Source: Amycolatopsis sp. NBRC 101858 (GTDB lineage: Bacteria > Actinomycetota > Actinomycetes > Mycobacteriales > Pseudonocardiaceae). From it: a DNA stretch of 64,000 nucleotides. Position 1 is the first letter of the stretch. The number at the start of each line of letters is the position of its first letter. The stretch is from the NCBI RefSeq assembly GCF_030269325.1, contig NZ_BSTD01000002.1:1302001-1366000 (forward strand), in the 5' to 3' direction. This document shows, piece by piece, positions 52,161 through 60,994 of this stretch. The notes beneath the pieces were generated by a model. The model made no database searches. It was not told the origin of the DNA and saw only the letters and a list, made by a program, of their open reading frames with translations. The position numbers were made by a program, and so were the translations under genes.

Positions 52161-53081
52161 ACCGGGGATACTAGAAGGAAAAACCTTACCCAACAAGAGG
52201 TATGGGGATGCCGCTCGGATGAACAGCCGTTTTCCGCCGTTCCCCTCCGTAAACATCAATTTCGGGAATAATCTCGATTCGTGATCCCAGCGTGATTTCC
52301 CCACCGGGTTTTGCCGGGTCACCGGACGCGCGGGGCGCCCAGCTCCGCGCGAATCCGCCCGCCCCGCCGGCCATTCGCGCGTCAGGGCCACCATCCGGAC
52401 AGAAGAGGGAACAACGGCGTCGCACCCGAAGAAACAGTGCCCATCGAGGGCGGAGACCTCCGCGACCGCGGTCGAAGACGATTCCTCCGACCGCGCCTGT
52501 CCCGGGTCCGCGGCAGAGTTCGTTCGAAGATTTCGACAGGCACGCGATGATCGTCCCGGCGGGCTTCGCGCGGGCTTCCCCCGCGAATACGCGCGAGGCG
52601 GCGATGGTACGTGCCGACCGAGGTGACGACGACAACCGGTGGATTTCGACACCGTGAATTCGCCGGGTTCGCCGTCGCCCGGAGCGCGACCGCTGATCCA
52701 TTGTCTTTTACCGCGACCGGCGCTCCCGCGGCCACGTTTTCCGCAGTCTTTCCGGCGGCGGCCGGGTCCGACCGAGCCCGAACGGCAGTCACCGGCTGCT
52801 GCACGCGGTCCAGCCGGCGATGCCCCCGGCCGGGCCGCGCCGGCGTGCCCGGCGAACCGCCCGCCCGCCCCGCTGGGCCGCACCGGCGCCCGTCCCCGAT
52901 CGGAGCAGCCGCACCCGAAACCGCGATCCCGGCGCCGATCCGTCCGGGAATCGGTGGCGGAAAACCCTTTCCACCACGGCTATCCGTAGCGCCTTCCGGC
53001 ACCCGCCGACCGCCCAAGATCTTCGATCAAGTATTCGTGCCGCCATTCTGGTGAAATCCCGGGCGCGAGCTACATCACGCA
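52161..53081. other. Gene-poor stretch of about 0.9 kb
   Basis: No frame shows both a ribosome site and the third-position GC bias of the real genes. The first ~120 bp (52160-52280) is relatively AT-rich and probably holds the minus-strand promoter of the LAL gene. The rest could be a decayed gene or a long 5' region; I see no riboswitch or tRNA in it. Confidence 0.5.
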
Positions 53082-53110
53082 TTGTCAAGCGATGTCGCGC
53101 TGCCTACAGT
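53082..53110 (+). promoter_or_regulatory. Promoter of the substrate-binding lipoprotein gene
   Basis: TTGTCA (53082-53087) and TACAGT (53105-53110) with an ideal 17-bp spacer. The predicted start near 53117 gives a leader of about 80 nt to the TTG start codon. Confidence 0.55.
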
Positions 53111-53195
53111 GGCCTGCTTGACAGACCGGGAAATGAATCACGGATCTTCCCGGGATTCGGTAGAGCCAACCGTCATCTCCTTCGAGGAGCAGGAC

Positions 53196-54206
53196 TTGTT
53201 TGGAATCACCACGGGCCGTGGCGGGGTTCACGCACGTCACGCCGCGCTCGCCGTCGCAGCACTCATGCTCACCACCGGTTGCGGCGCACTCGGTTCGACC
53301 GGCTCGGGCGGCTCGTCCAGCGGCAGCGGCCTGGAAAAGACGACACTCAAGGTCTCGATCCTGCCCACCACGGACCTCGCGCCGTTCTGGCTGGCTCAGG
53401 ACAACGGCTACTTCAAGGCCGAAGGCCTCAGCGTCGACTCCGTCATCGCCGCCAGCGGGCAGGCCTCGTTGACGAAGTCGATCTCCGGCGAAGCCGACAT
53501 CGCGTTCTCGACCTACCCGCCGTTCTTCACCGCGAAGAGCACCGGCGCCGCCGACATGCAGCTGGTCGCCGACGCGACCTCGGTCAACCCCAAGTCCAAC
53601 GCGATCGTCACCGTGCCGAATTCGCCGGTGAAGACCATCTTCGACCTGGCCGACAAGAAGATCGCCATCACGGCCAAGAACACCGCGTCGGACCTCCTGA
53701 CGCGTTCGGTGATGCAAGATCACGGCGTGAGTTTCAGCAAGGTGAAATGGGTGCTGATCCCGCTGCCGAACATCGCCGCGGCGTTGCAGCAGGGCGAGGC
53801 GGATGCCGCGTACCTGCCGGAGCCCTACATCACCCAGGCCGCCAAGACGGCCGGCGCGATCCCCGTGATCGACATCAACTCCGGCGCGACCCAGGACTTC
53901 CCGCTGACCGGCTACGGCGCGACGAGGAAGTGGGTGCGGGACAACCCGAAGACCCTGGCCGCGTTCCAGCGCGCGATGCAGCGCGCCACGCACGACGCCC
54001 TCAACGACCGCGCCAAGGTCGAGCCGCTGCTGGTGCGGTTCGCCAAGATCGACGAGGACACCGCCAAGCTGCTCACCCTGCCGGGCTACGGCTCGACGTT
54101 GGACTCGCGGCGCCTGCAACGCGTGCCGGACCTGCTGCTGCAGCTCGGCGCCATCCCGAGGGCGATCGACGTCAACTCGATGATCGGGCCGCAAGCCGGA
54201 CGATGA
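53196..54206 (+). CDS. ABC transporter substrate-binding lipoprotein (NMT1/SsuA-like)
   Basis: 336 aa if TTG 53196 is used: GAGGAG lies 6 nt upstream, and this start gives a clean lipoprotein signal (basic GRGGVHARHAALAVAALM, lipobox LTTGC). The mature part has KVSILPTTDLAPFWLAQDNGYF and ISGEADIAFSTYPPFF, typical of the nitrate/taurine/sulfonate/thiamine-precursor binding family. No permease or ATPase gene is adjacent, so it is an orphan that must share a transporter encoded elsewhere. The ligand is unknown. It converges on the second RHS gene across a strong hairpin. Confidence 0.88.
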   Translation: MFGITTGRGGVHARHAALAVAALMLTTGCGALGSTGSGGSSSGSGLEKTTLKVSILPTTDLAPFWLAQDNGYFKAEGLSVDSVIAASGQASLTKSISGEADIAFSTYPPFFTAKSTGAADMQLVADATSVNPKSNAIVTVPNSPVKTIFDLADKKIAITAKNTASDLLTRSVMQDHGVSFSKVKWVLIPLPNIAAALQQGEADAAYLPEPYITQAAKTAGAIPVIDINSGATQDFPLTGYGATRKWVRDNPKTLAAFQRAMQRATHDALNDRAKVEPLLVRFAKIDEDTAKLLTLPGYGSTLDSRRLQRVPDLLLQLGAIPRAIDVNSMIGPQAGR

Positions 54207-54214
54207 CCCGGCGC

Positions 54215-54249
54215 CGGTACCCGGGCGGGACGGTTCCGCCCGGGTACCG
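54215..54249. terminator. Hairpin with 14-bp perfect stem between convergent genes
   Basis: CGGTACCCGGGCGG (54215-54228) pairs with CCGCCCGGGTACCG (54236-54249) around a 7-nt loop. It ends 2 bp before the RHS 2 stop and should serve both genes. Confidence 0.85.
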
Positions 54250-54251
54250 CG

Positions 54252-57200
54252 CTATTCGCCGAGGTTGGGCATCGGCCGGTTCGATCCCCAGTTGATCGGC
54301 GGGTCGAACGCCCCGCTGACCGTGTCCAGCTTCGTCCCCTTCGGCGGGAACTCCGTCAGGAAGTTGTCCGGCTTGTTGTGCTGGATGAACTTCTGCACGT
54401 TGGAGGAGAGCCCGTCGTAGCCGGCGTCGAGCTTGACGTGGTCCCGGATGCCCTGTTCGGCGGGGTTCTTGGCGTCCGGCCACTTGACGTTATCGCTGGC
54501 CGTGACCGAGTAGTCCACCTTGAGGCCCTGGGCTTCCTTGCGGAAGTCCGCGGGCGTCCCGTCGATGCCCCAGGCGTTCATCTTCCGCTGCAGCTCCGTG
54601 TCGCCCATCCGGTTGACCGTGTCCTTGAACTGCCCGATCTGGATGTCGGCCTGCTTGAGCTTGCTCTCGAAGTTGCCCGACATCTGGGAGTTCGCCTTGC
54701 GGGACAGCGTGGTCATGTTGTCGGCGGTCCCGGAGCCGCCGAGTTCGTTGTTCTTCAGGTGCCCCTTGATGAAGTAGCCCTCGTCGGAGTCGGGCTTGTA
54801 GCCGTTCTTGCCGTCGCCCTTGAGCTTGTCGAGCTCGGCCTGCAGGCGCGGGTCGAAGTCCGCGTGCTTGGTCCCGTTCAGGTCGTTGACGTCGGTGAGG
54901 TGGTTGCCCGCCGGCGTGGTGCCGCCGGGGCGGCTCCCCCGCCCGGACCCGTCGAGTGAGCCGCCGCCCGACTTCCCGCCGCCTTGCATCACCGTCCGGC
55001 CGGAGTTGCCGTGCGACACGTTGTCGTTGCCGGTGAGCGGCGGGTCCTGCCGGCCGGTCTTGGGCCTCTTCGTGGCGGACCCGGTCCCGGCGGCACCGTT
55101 CCCGAGCCCCGGGTTGGTGTTCGGCCCCCGCTTCTTGCCGGTCTTGCACGGCGCCGGGGCCTCGAAGGTCGCGTCGTCGTCGAGGAACGCGGTCGGGTCG
55201 TCGGCGTAGTTGACGACCTTGCCGCTGTTGCGGGTCAGGCCGAGCGGGTCGGCGGCGAGGAACGGGTCCTCGACGTAGGTTTCGGGGTTCGGCGCCGGGG
55301 TCAGGCCGAGCGGGTCCGGCGAGATGTAGCGGGCGTTGGCCGGGTCGTAGTAGCGGAAGACGTTGTAGTGCAGGCCGGTTTCCGCGTCGAAGTACTGGCC
55401 GGGGAACCGCAGTGGTGTCTGCGGCCGGGCGCCGGGCGCGGTCAGGCCCCACAGGCTCGTCCGCACCGGGCTGACCGTGCCGTGGTCCGGCCCGACCAGC
55501 TCGGTCGGGGTGCCGATCTCGTCGGTGATCACGGCGGAGACCTCGACCCGCCCGTCGGGCAGGGTGCGGGCCTGCGCCACCACCCGGTCCTCATCGGGGT
55601 GGTGGATCCAGGTCAGGGTCTCCACCGGTGCGCCGCCGGCGGTGTGCCGCGCTTCGACGAGATTCGTGCCGTCCCAGGCGAAATCGACCCGCTCGACGAC
55701 GGCGCCCGCGGGGTCCAGGCGTTCCTTGGCGGTGCGCCGGTCCAGCGCGTCGTAGCGGTAGCGCCACCGGGAACCGTCCGGCGTCCGCACCGCGACCAGG
55801 TGATCGTGCGCGTCCCAGCCGAACGTCCAGGTGAGCGCCGTCCCGTCGGGCGCGGGCAGGGTCCGGCCGACCAGCCTGCCCTGCGCGTCGTGGGTGTAGC
55901 GCACCGCGCCCGCCGCGGCGAGCACGCCGCCGGCGTACTGGCGCGGGCCCGCCTCGGGGCCGGTCCCCGGCGAGGAGGAGATCAGGTTGCCGAGCACGTC
56001 GTAGGCGTAGCGCTCGGCCCCGCCGTGGTGCACGGCGGCGGTGACGCGGCCGGCGTGGTCGAACTCGTACCGCACTCCCCCGGCCGGGTCCTCCCGCGCG
56101 GCGATGCTGCCGTCCGCGCGCCGGTGGTAGCGCGTGGCCCCGGCCGGGGTGTGCTGCGCGACGAGCCGGCCCACCGGGTCGAACTCCTGCCGCAGCAAGG
56201 GATTCGGCCCGGCGGAGAGGCCGAGCGTGCGGCCGGCGGCGTCCTGGTGCAGGGCCAGCTCGGTGCCGGCGATCCGCACCAGCTCCGCCCCGTCCGCGCG
56301 CTGTCCCCAGTGGACGTCCACTCCGGACGGAGTGCGCCGGGTCTTCTCGCCGTGGGGGTAGCCGAAGGTGGTGGTCCCCGCCGCGGTGGTCTGCCGCGTG
56401 ACGCGGCCCTCGCCGTCGTGGGTCAGCTCGAGCACGCCGTCCGGCCCGGTGGCGCGCACGAGCCGCCCGACCGGGTCGTAGCGGTAGGTCTCGGTGCCCG
56501 CCGGGCTGATCCGCTCGGTCAGGTTGCCCAGCACGTCGTACCGGGACTCCACGGTCTCCCCGGCCGGGCCGGTGAGCCGCACCCGCTGTCCCGCGGCGTC
56601 GTATTCGCAGCGGGTGACGCGGCCGGCGAAGTCCGTCTGGGAGAGCAGCCGCTCTTCGGCGTCGTAGGTGTAGTGCCAGGTCTGCCCGGCGGGGTTGGTC
56701 ACCGCGACCAGCCGCAGCTCGGTGTCGTAGCGGTGGGTGGTGCGCGCGCCGAGGGCGTCGACCGTGGCGGTGATCGTGCCCATCGGGCCGTTTTCGGTGC
56801 GGACCACCCGGCCCAGCTCGTCGGTGCGGGACGTCTCTTCGCTTTCGCCGTCGAACGTCCACTGCCGGCGGCTTCCGTCCGTGGCGAGGACTTCGCGCAG
56901 GGAGCCCTCGACCGTCCACGCGTAGGTGGTGTGGCCGCCGAAGCCGGCCACCGCCCGCGGCCGCCCGAAGAGGTCGAGCTCGACGCGGGGCCCGGCGACG
57001 TCCGGCAGGACCCCGGTGCCGGCCTCGGCGTGCTCGTGGTGCTGGTCCTCGGTCACGCCGAGCGGGTCGGCGTAGGGGTCCGGCAGGTTCGGGGCCGCGT
57101 AGCGGCGGCGGAAGACCCGGTCGCCGTCGGCCACCTCGATCTCCAGCTCGGTGTCGGTCCGCTCGGTGATCAGCACCCGGGAGCCGTCGGCGCGCAGCAC

Positions 57201-59249
57201 CGAGACGAGCCGCCCGTGCGCGTCGTGCTCGAACTCGGTGCGCCGGCCGAGCGGGTCGGTGCGCGCGAGCAGCACGTCGCGCGGACCCCACTCGCGGCGG
57301 GTCACGCCACCGAGCCGGTCGGTCAGCGCGACCGTGTTGCCGTTCTCGTCGAACTCGTAGACCGTGTCGCGGCCGAAGGAGTCGGTCACGGTGGTGCGCC
57401 GGTCGGCGTAGACGAGCGTGGAGTCGAGGTAGCCCTGGTCGCCGACGCCCCGCACGCAGCGGCCGTGCTGGTCGTAGACGTAGCGGTACCAGGCGCCGAC
57501 GTGGTTGGTCCAGCCGGTGAGCCGGCCCTCGGCGTCGTGGGTGTAGCGGGCCGGCCGGGGCGAGGAGTTGGCGCGCAGGGACAGGTGCCCGTGCGCGTCG
57601 TAGTCGTACCGGGCGACGGGCACGTCACCGGTGTCGGCCAGCGCCCGGACGGCGCGGATCCGGCCGCCGGCGACGTCGAAGGCGATCCGGGCGCCGCCGG
57701 AGTGCGTGAGCAACGCGGGCGCGCCGTCGGCGTCGTGGTCCAGCTCGACGTATCCCGCGGCTTCGGTGCGGATCTCCCTGAGCAGGAACAGGTCCGGGTT
57801 CCCCTCGGCCGCGACGAACCGGTGCAGGGTGCCGCGCGAGGGGTTCTCCAGGACGTAGTCGGCGCCCTGCCCGTGCATCCGGCGCAGCGGACCGTGCGGG
57901 GAGGTGGCCGCCTTCCCCGGCGCGGGCACCGGGAACCGCAGGATCATCGCGTCGGCGCTGTAGTAGGTGACGGTCCCGTTCGCCACGGTCAGCCGCTCGT
58001 CCAGCAGCGACGCCCACGTGGGCCCGAACCAGCGCCCGCCTCGGTAGGACGAGACGTGGTTGCGCACGATGAGCTGCCCGAGCGGCCCCGGCACGACGAG
58101 GTCGCTTTCGGTCATCAGGACGTCGCCGGTCTGGACGTCGATCGGGTCGCCGCTGCCCTCCTTGCAGACCGGTTCCTTGGTCTCGGAGGTGTTCCGGTCC
58201 GGGCCCTTCGATCCGTCGGATCCCTTGGCGCCGGCCGACTTCGTCGAGTCGCCGCCCGGCGGATCGTCGAGCCCGCGCGAGGCCGGCGGCGGATCGGTCT
58301 TGGGCGGCGGGTCGGCCTTCGCCGGCGGCGGGTCGGCCTTCGGCGGCGGGTCGCCCTTGGCTCCGGACGGCGTGGTGTCGTCGCCCTTCGCGCCCGAGGG
58401 AGTGGTGCCGTCGCCGTCGCCCTTGCCCTTGGGTCCGTCGAGGCCCTTGGGATTGCCGTTGATGTCGGCGTGCTTCGGGGCGGGGGCGCCCTTGCCCGGC
58501 TTGATGTTCTTCAGTGCCTTCGCCGCGTCGCCGAACAAATCACCGGCGCGCTTGAGCAACGGGACCAACGCCTGGAGCGCCTTGACCAGCCGCTTCACCA
58601 GATCGGCGATCTTCGACGCCGTCTTCGCGACCGCGTTGATCACCTGCGGCACGACCCACGTCATGCCGATGCCCAAGGTGAAGATCACCTGCAGCGCCCA
58701 GCTGATCAAGTGACCGACGAGCTCCGCGATGATGTCACGCACCAACGCCCGCACCGCCGCGACGACCTCACCCGCGGTCTTCACGCCGCTGGATGCGCCT
58801 TCGCAGCCCTTCTGGGCGGTTTCCAGCAGCGTGACCGTGTCCTGCGCCCGCTGGCGGTAGGCGTCACCGGCGTTCCCGGTCCACGACGAGACGTCCGTCT
58901 TCACCATGCCGGTCAGATCCTGGCCGATGCTGCCCAGCTCGGCCGCGACGTTCTTCCACGTCTCCGACTGCGCCGCGATCTCATCGGCGTTGCCGGTCAA
59001 CCCGTTAAGCGCTTCCTTCAACGGACCGACGTGCTCGATCAGCCAGCCGACACCGGCCGCGAGGATCGCCCCGAACGGATCCATCGCCATCGACAACGCA
59101 TCCAGCGCGGTCCCGACCGCCCCCATCGCCACCGACGCCCAGTCGCCGCTCTCGATGGCCGACTTCAGGTCGTTCGCCGACTCCAGCAGCGAGATCCCCG
59201 AATACGCCGTCGTCGAGTCCTTGGTCTCCGCGACCAATGGATTGCTCAT
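54252..59249 (-). CDS. WXG-RHS polymorphic toxin 2
   Basis: 1665 aa from ATG 59249 (MSNPLVAETKDS). The same WXG-type N-terminal module as RHS toxin 1 (~275 residues, only a few substitutions), a Pro-rich linker, DUF6531-like domain (GSGDPIDVQTGDVLM), YD repeats and RHS core (FPGQYFDAETGLHYN, ending ADPLGLT). The core is clearly diverged from toxin 1. The ~330-residue tip has a Gly/Pro-rich lead, then YFIKGHLKNNELGG, NMTTLSRKANSQM and a helical end. The K-G-H-L-x-N...L-G-G...N-x-T-x-L-x-x-x-A-N pattern resembles non-specific DNA/RNA endonuclease (HNH-like) toxin domains. No immunity gene lies downstream. Confidence 0.92.
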   Translation of the reverse strand: MSNPLVAETKDSTTAYSGISLLESANDLKSAIESGDWASVAMGAVGTALDALSMAMDPFGAILAAGVGWLIEHVGPLKEALNGLTGNADEIAAQSETWKNVAAELGSIGQDLTGMVKTDVSSWTGNAGDAYRQRAQDTVTLLETAQKGCEGASSGVKTAGEVVAAVRALVRDIIAELVGHLISWALQVIFTLGIGMTWVVPQVINAVAKTASKIADLVKRLVKALQALVPLLKRAGDLFGDAAKALKNIKPGKGAPAPKHADINGNPKGLDGPKGKGDGDGTTPSGAKGDDTTPSGAKGDPPPKADPPPAKADPPPKTDPPPASRGLDDPPGGDSTKSAGAKGSDGSKGPDRNTSETKEPVCKEGSGDPIDVQTGDVLMTESDLVVPGPLGQLIVRNHVSSYRGGRWFGPTWASLLDERLTVANGTVTYYSADAMILRFPVPAPGKAATSPHGPLRRMHGQGADYVLENPSRGTLHRFVAAEGNPDLFLLREIRTEAAGYVELDHDADGAPALLTHSGGARIAFDVAGGRIRAVRALADTGDVPVARYDYDAHGHLSLRANSSPRPARYTHDAEGRLTGWTNHVGAWYRYVYDQHGRCVRGVGDQGYLDSTLVYADRRTTVTDSFGRDTVYEFDENGNTVALTDRLGGVTRREWGPRDVLLARTDPLGRRTEFEHDAHGRLVSVLRADGSRVLITERTDTELEIEVADGDRVFRRRYAAPNLPDPYADPLGVTEDQHHEHAEAGTGVLPDVAGPRVELDLFGRPRAVAGFGGHTTYAWTVEGSLREVLATDGSRRQWTFDGESEETSRTDELGRVVRTENGPMGTITATVDALGARTTHRYDTELRLVAVTNPAGQTWHYTYDAEERLLSQTDFAGRVTRCEYDAAGQRVRLTGPAGETVESRYDVLGNLTERISPAGTETYRYDPVGRLVRATGPDGVLELTHDGEGRVTRQTTAAGTTTFGYPHGEKTRRTPSGVDVHWGQRADGAELVRIAGTELALHQDAAGRTLGLSAGPNPLLRQEFDPVGRLVAQHTPAGATRYHRRADGSIAAREDPAGGVRYEFDHAGRVTAAVHHGGAERYAYDVLGNLISSSPGTGPEAGPRQYAGGVLAAAGAVRYTHDAQGRLVGRTLPAPDGTALTWTFGWDAHDHLVAVRTPDGSRWRYRYDALDRRTAKERLDPAGAVVERVDFAWDGTNLVEARHTAGGAPVETLTWIHHPDEDRVVAQARTLPDGRVEVSAVITDEIGTPTELVGPDHGTVSPVRTSLWGLTAPGARPQTPLRFPGQYFDAETGLHYNVFRYYDPANARYISPDPLGLTPAPNPETYVEDPFLAADPLGLTRNSGKVVNYADDPTAFLDDDATFEAPAPCKTGKKRGPNTNPGLGNGAAGTGSATKRPKTGRQDPPLTGNDNVSHGNSGRTVMQGGGKSGGGSLDGSGRGSRPGGTTPAGNHLTDVNDLNGTKHADFDPRLQAELDKLKGDGKNGYKPDSDEGYFIKGHLKNNELGGSGTADNMTTLSRKANSQMSGNFESKLKQADIQIGQFKDTVNRMGDTELQRKMNAWGIDGTPADFRKEAQGLKVDYSVTASDNVKWPDAKNPAEQGIRDHVKLDAGYDGLSSNVQKFIQHNKPDNFLTEFPPKGTKLDTVSGAFDPPINWGSNRPMPNLGE
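58422..59249 (-). repeat. Long repeat, copy 2: conserved N-terminal module of RHS toxin 2
   Basis: Counterpart of 28016-28843 in inverted orientation. Protein differences are few (for example ATELG/AAELG, KTDIS/KTDVS), while many codons differ silently. Confidence 0.9.
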
Positions 59250-59359
59250 CCGTCCCCCGCCTCAGTCCCCCAGACTGACCCGAAGTTCCCATGTAAACAC
59301 ACCCGGGCCGGTGGACCGCCGGGGGTGTGATCATCGCGAAACCCGGGGCACAGCGCGGC

Positions 59360-59389
59360 TTGACAGCGCCGGTCGCGCTCGTCGACAGT
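59360..59389 (+). promoter_or_regulatory. Promoter of the formamidase gene, probably leaderless
   Basis: TTGACA (59360-59365) and GACAGT (59384-59389), 18-bp spacer. The -10 ends 8 bp before GTG 59397, so transcription would start at or next to the start codon. No ribosome site is present, which agrees. Confidence 0.6.
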
Positions 59390-59398
59390 CCGGACTGT
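59385..59398. promoter_or_regulatory. 14-bp perfect palindrome over the formamidase -10 and start
   Basis: ACAGTCC followed by its complement GGACTGT, covering the -10 and the start codon. A bound repressor here would block both transcription and the leaderless start. Confidence 0.5.
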
Positions 59399-60302
59399 GG
59401 CTGAGCACCGACTTCCGGCGACCCCCGAGACCACCGTCGACGTTTTCGACCGGGACACCGCACCCGTGCTCACGGTCGACCCGGGCGACTCCGTCGTGGT
59501 CGGCTCGCTCGACGCCGCGGGCTACCTGGAACGCCGGCTGACCGGCCCGACGATGTTCTCCGACCGGCGCGGGCACTGCCTGACCGGGCCGATCGCCGTG
59601 CGCGGCGCCGAGCCGGGAATGGTCCTGCAGGTGCACTTCGCGTCGATCACGCCCGGGGACTGGGGCTGGACCACCGCGGCGGTGAAGGACAACGCGCTCA
59701 CCCGCCGGCTCGGCGTGGCCGGCGGGCCGGCCGCGCGCCTGACGTGGGACATCGGCGACGGCACCGCGACCAGCAACCTCGGGCACACCGTCGCCATCGC
59801 GCCCTTCCTCGGCGTCGCCGGGATGCCGCCCACCGAGCCGGGACCGCACTCGACCATCCCGCCGAGAGCGGCCGGCGGCGGCAACATCGACTGCCGCGAC
59901 CTGGTGGCCGGGTCCACGTTGTCCCTGCCGGTGACCGTGCCCGGCGCGCTGCTGCACCTGGGCGACGGCCACGCGGCCCAGGGACACGGCGAAGTCGGCG
60001 GGACGGCGATCGAATGCCCGATGACCACCCGGGTGACCCTGACGCTGTCGGCGGATCCGGTGGTCCCGGGCATCCACGCCGAGACGCCGGAAGGCCGGGT
60101 CACCTTCGGGTTCGACGCCGACCTCAACCAGGCCACGGCCGACGCGATGGACACCATGCTGACCTGGCTGCAGCGGCTCCACGGCGTCGACAAGCCGACC
60201 GCGCTGGCGCTCGCCAGCCCGGTCGTGGACCTGCGGATCACCCAGATCGCCAACGAGACGTGGGGCGTGCACGCGGTCCTGCCGCACGGCGCGATCCGCT
60301 GA
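59397..60302 (+). CDS. Acetamidase/formamidase family protein
   Basis: 301 aa from GTG 59397. FmdA/AmdA family: GLxVHF-like segment VLQVHFASITPGDWGW, GGGNIDCRDLVAGSTLSLPV, and the metal/active-site stretch LLHLGDGHAAQGHGEVGGTAIECP. It hydrolyses short amides (formamide, acetamide) to acid and ammonia. Shorter than classical FmdA (~400 aa), like many actinomycete members. Single gene with its own promoter; the TetR gene converges on its 3' end. Confidence 0.92.
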   Translation: MAEHRLPATPETTVDVFDRDTAPVLTVDPGDSVVVGSLDAAGYLERRLTGPTMFSDRRGHCLTGPIAVRGAEPGMVLQVHFASITPGDWGWTTAAVKDNALTRRLGVAGGPAARLTWDIGDGTATSNLGHTVAIAPFLGVAGMPPTEPGPHSTIPPRAAGGGNIDCRDLVAGSTLSLPVTVPGALLHLGDGHAAQGHGEVGGTAIECPMTTRVTLTLSADPVVPGIHAETPEGRVTFGFDADLNQATADAMDTMLTWLQRLHGVDKPTALALASPVVDLRITQIANETWGVHAVLPHGAIR

Positions 60303-60311
60303 CCGGCCGCG

Positions 60312-60908
60312 TCAGCGAGCGGGGCCGGACGCCTGGTCGCCGGGTGCGGGAAGCAGCGCCTCCGCGAGCCGCTTCCCCACCGAAAACGGCCGTGCGTCCC
60401 GGGACACCACCGACGTGGCGGTCGTGCCCTCGAGCAGGAGCAGCAGCTCGTCCGCCAGGGCGTCCGCACGGTCCGACCCGGCGCGGTCGAGCTGGGTCCG
60501 GAGGTAGCCGCGCAGGGCGGTCTTGTGGTGGCGGACCACCTCGCGGACCGGGTCCGCGGGATCGGGGAACTCCGCGGCGGCGTTGAGGAACGCGCAGCCG
60601 CGGTAGCCGTCGCGGGACAGCCACGCCTCGTACGCGTCGAACACCGCCAGCACGCGCTCGCGCGGGTCGTCGTGCCCGGTCGTGATCGCGTCGACCTGCT
60701 CCTGCCACCGGCGGTCGCGATCGCGCAGGTACGCGACGACCAGCCGGCTCTTCGAACCGAAGTTCCCGTAGAGGGCGGCCTTCGTCACGCCCGCTTCGGC
60801 CGCCACGGTGTCGACTCCCACCGCGTGGATGCCGTCGCGGTAGAACAGCGTCGAAGCCGCCTTGAGCACCTTCGCTCCCGCGTCGCCCGGACGAGTCCTG
60901 CCCACCAT
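60312..60908 (-). CDS. TetR-family repressor
   Basis: 198 aa from ATG 60908. HTH: STLFYRDGIHAVGVDTVAAE then GVTKAALYGNFGSKSRLV. The C-terminal part resembles the TetR_C group with GYRGCAFLNAAAEFPDP. Divergent from an MFS exporter, with palindromic sites next to both starts, so it very likely represses both genes and is released by the exporter's substrate. Confidence 0.93.
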   Translation of the reverse strand: MVGRTRPGDAGAKVLKAASTLFYRDGIHAVGVDTVAAEAGVTKAALYGNFGSKSRLVVAYLRDRDRRWQEQVDAITTGHDDPRERVLAVFDAYEAWLSRDGYRGCAFLNAAAEFPDPADPVREVVRHHKTALRGYLRTQLDRAGSDRADALADELLLLLEGTTATSVVSRDARPFSVGKRLAEALLPAPGDQASGPAR

Positions 60909-60919
60909 TCCTCCACACC

Positions 60920-60928
60920 GGTCTGTCT
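60920..60928. promoter_or_regulatory. TetR half-site near the tetR start
   Basis: GGTCTGTCT, the complement of the AGACAGACC half of the main operator at 60965-60988; 12 bp before tetR. Fits autoregulation. Confidence 0.45.
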
Positions 60929-60964
60929 ACCCCTTTACCTGGGACAACAGTAGCATTCCTTGAC

Positions 60965-60988
60965 ACCAGACAGACCTGTCTGTTTGGT
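60965..60988. promoter_or_regulatory. TetR operator before the MFS gene
   Basis: 24-bp palindrome with core ACAGAC-CT-GTCTGT (60970-60983) and outer ACCA/TGGT arms, one mismatched pair. It lies 6 bp before the MFS start codon. Confidence 0.75.
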
Positions 60989-60994
60989 GGAAAT

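Noticed and set aside
52161..52883. N-terminal extension of the LAL regulator
   Set aside because: The frame is open by chance; the sequence lacks any fold-like pattern, and LAL proteins begin shortly before the ATPase motif.
53111..53195. TPP-type riboswitch before the NMT1-like gene
   Set aside because: The conserved CTGAGA and ACCTGATC-type elements are missing.
54984..59330. A 1448-codon open frame on the plus strand
   Set aside because: Antisense shadow of RHS toxin 2, same reason as above.
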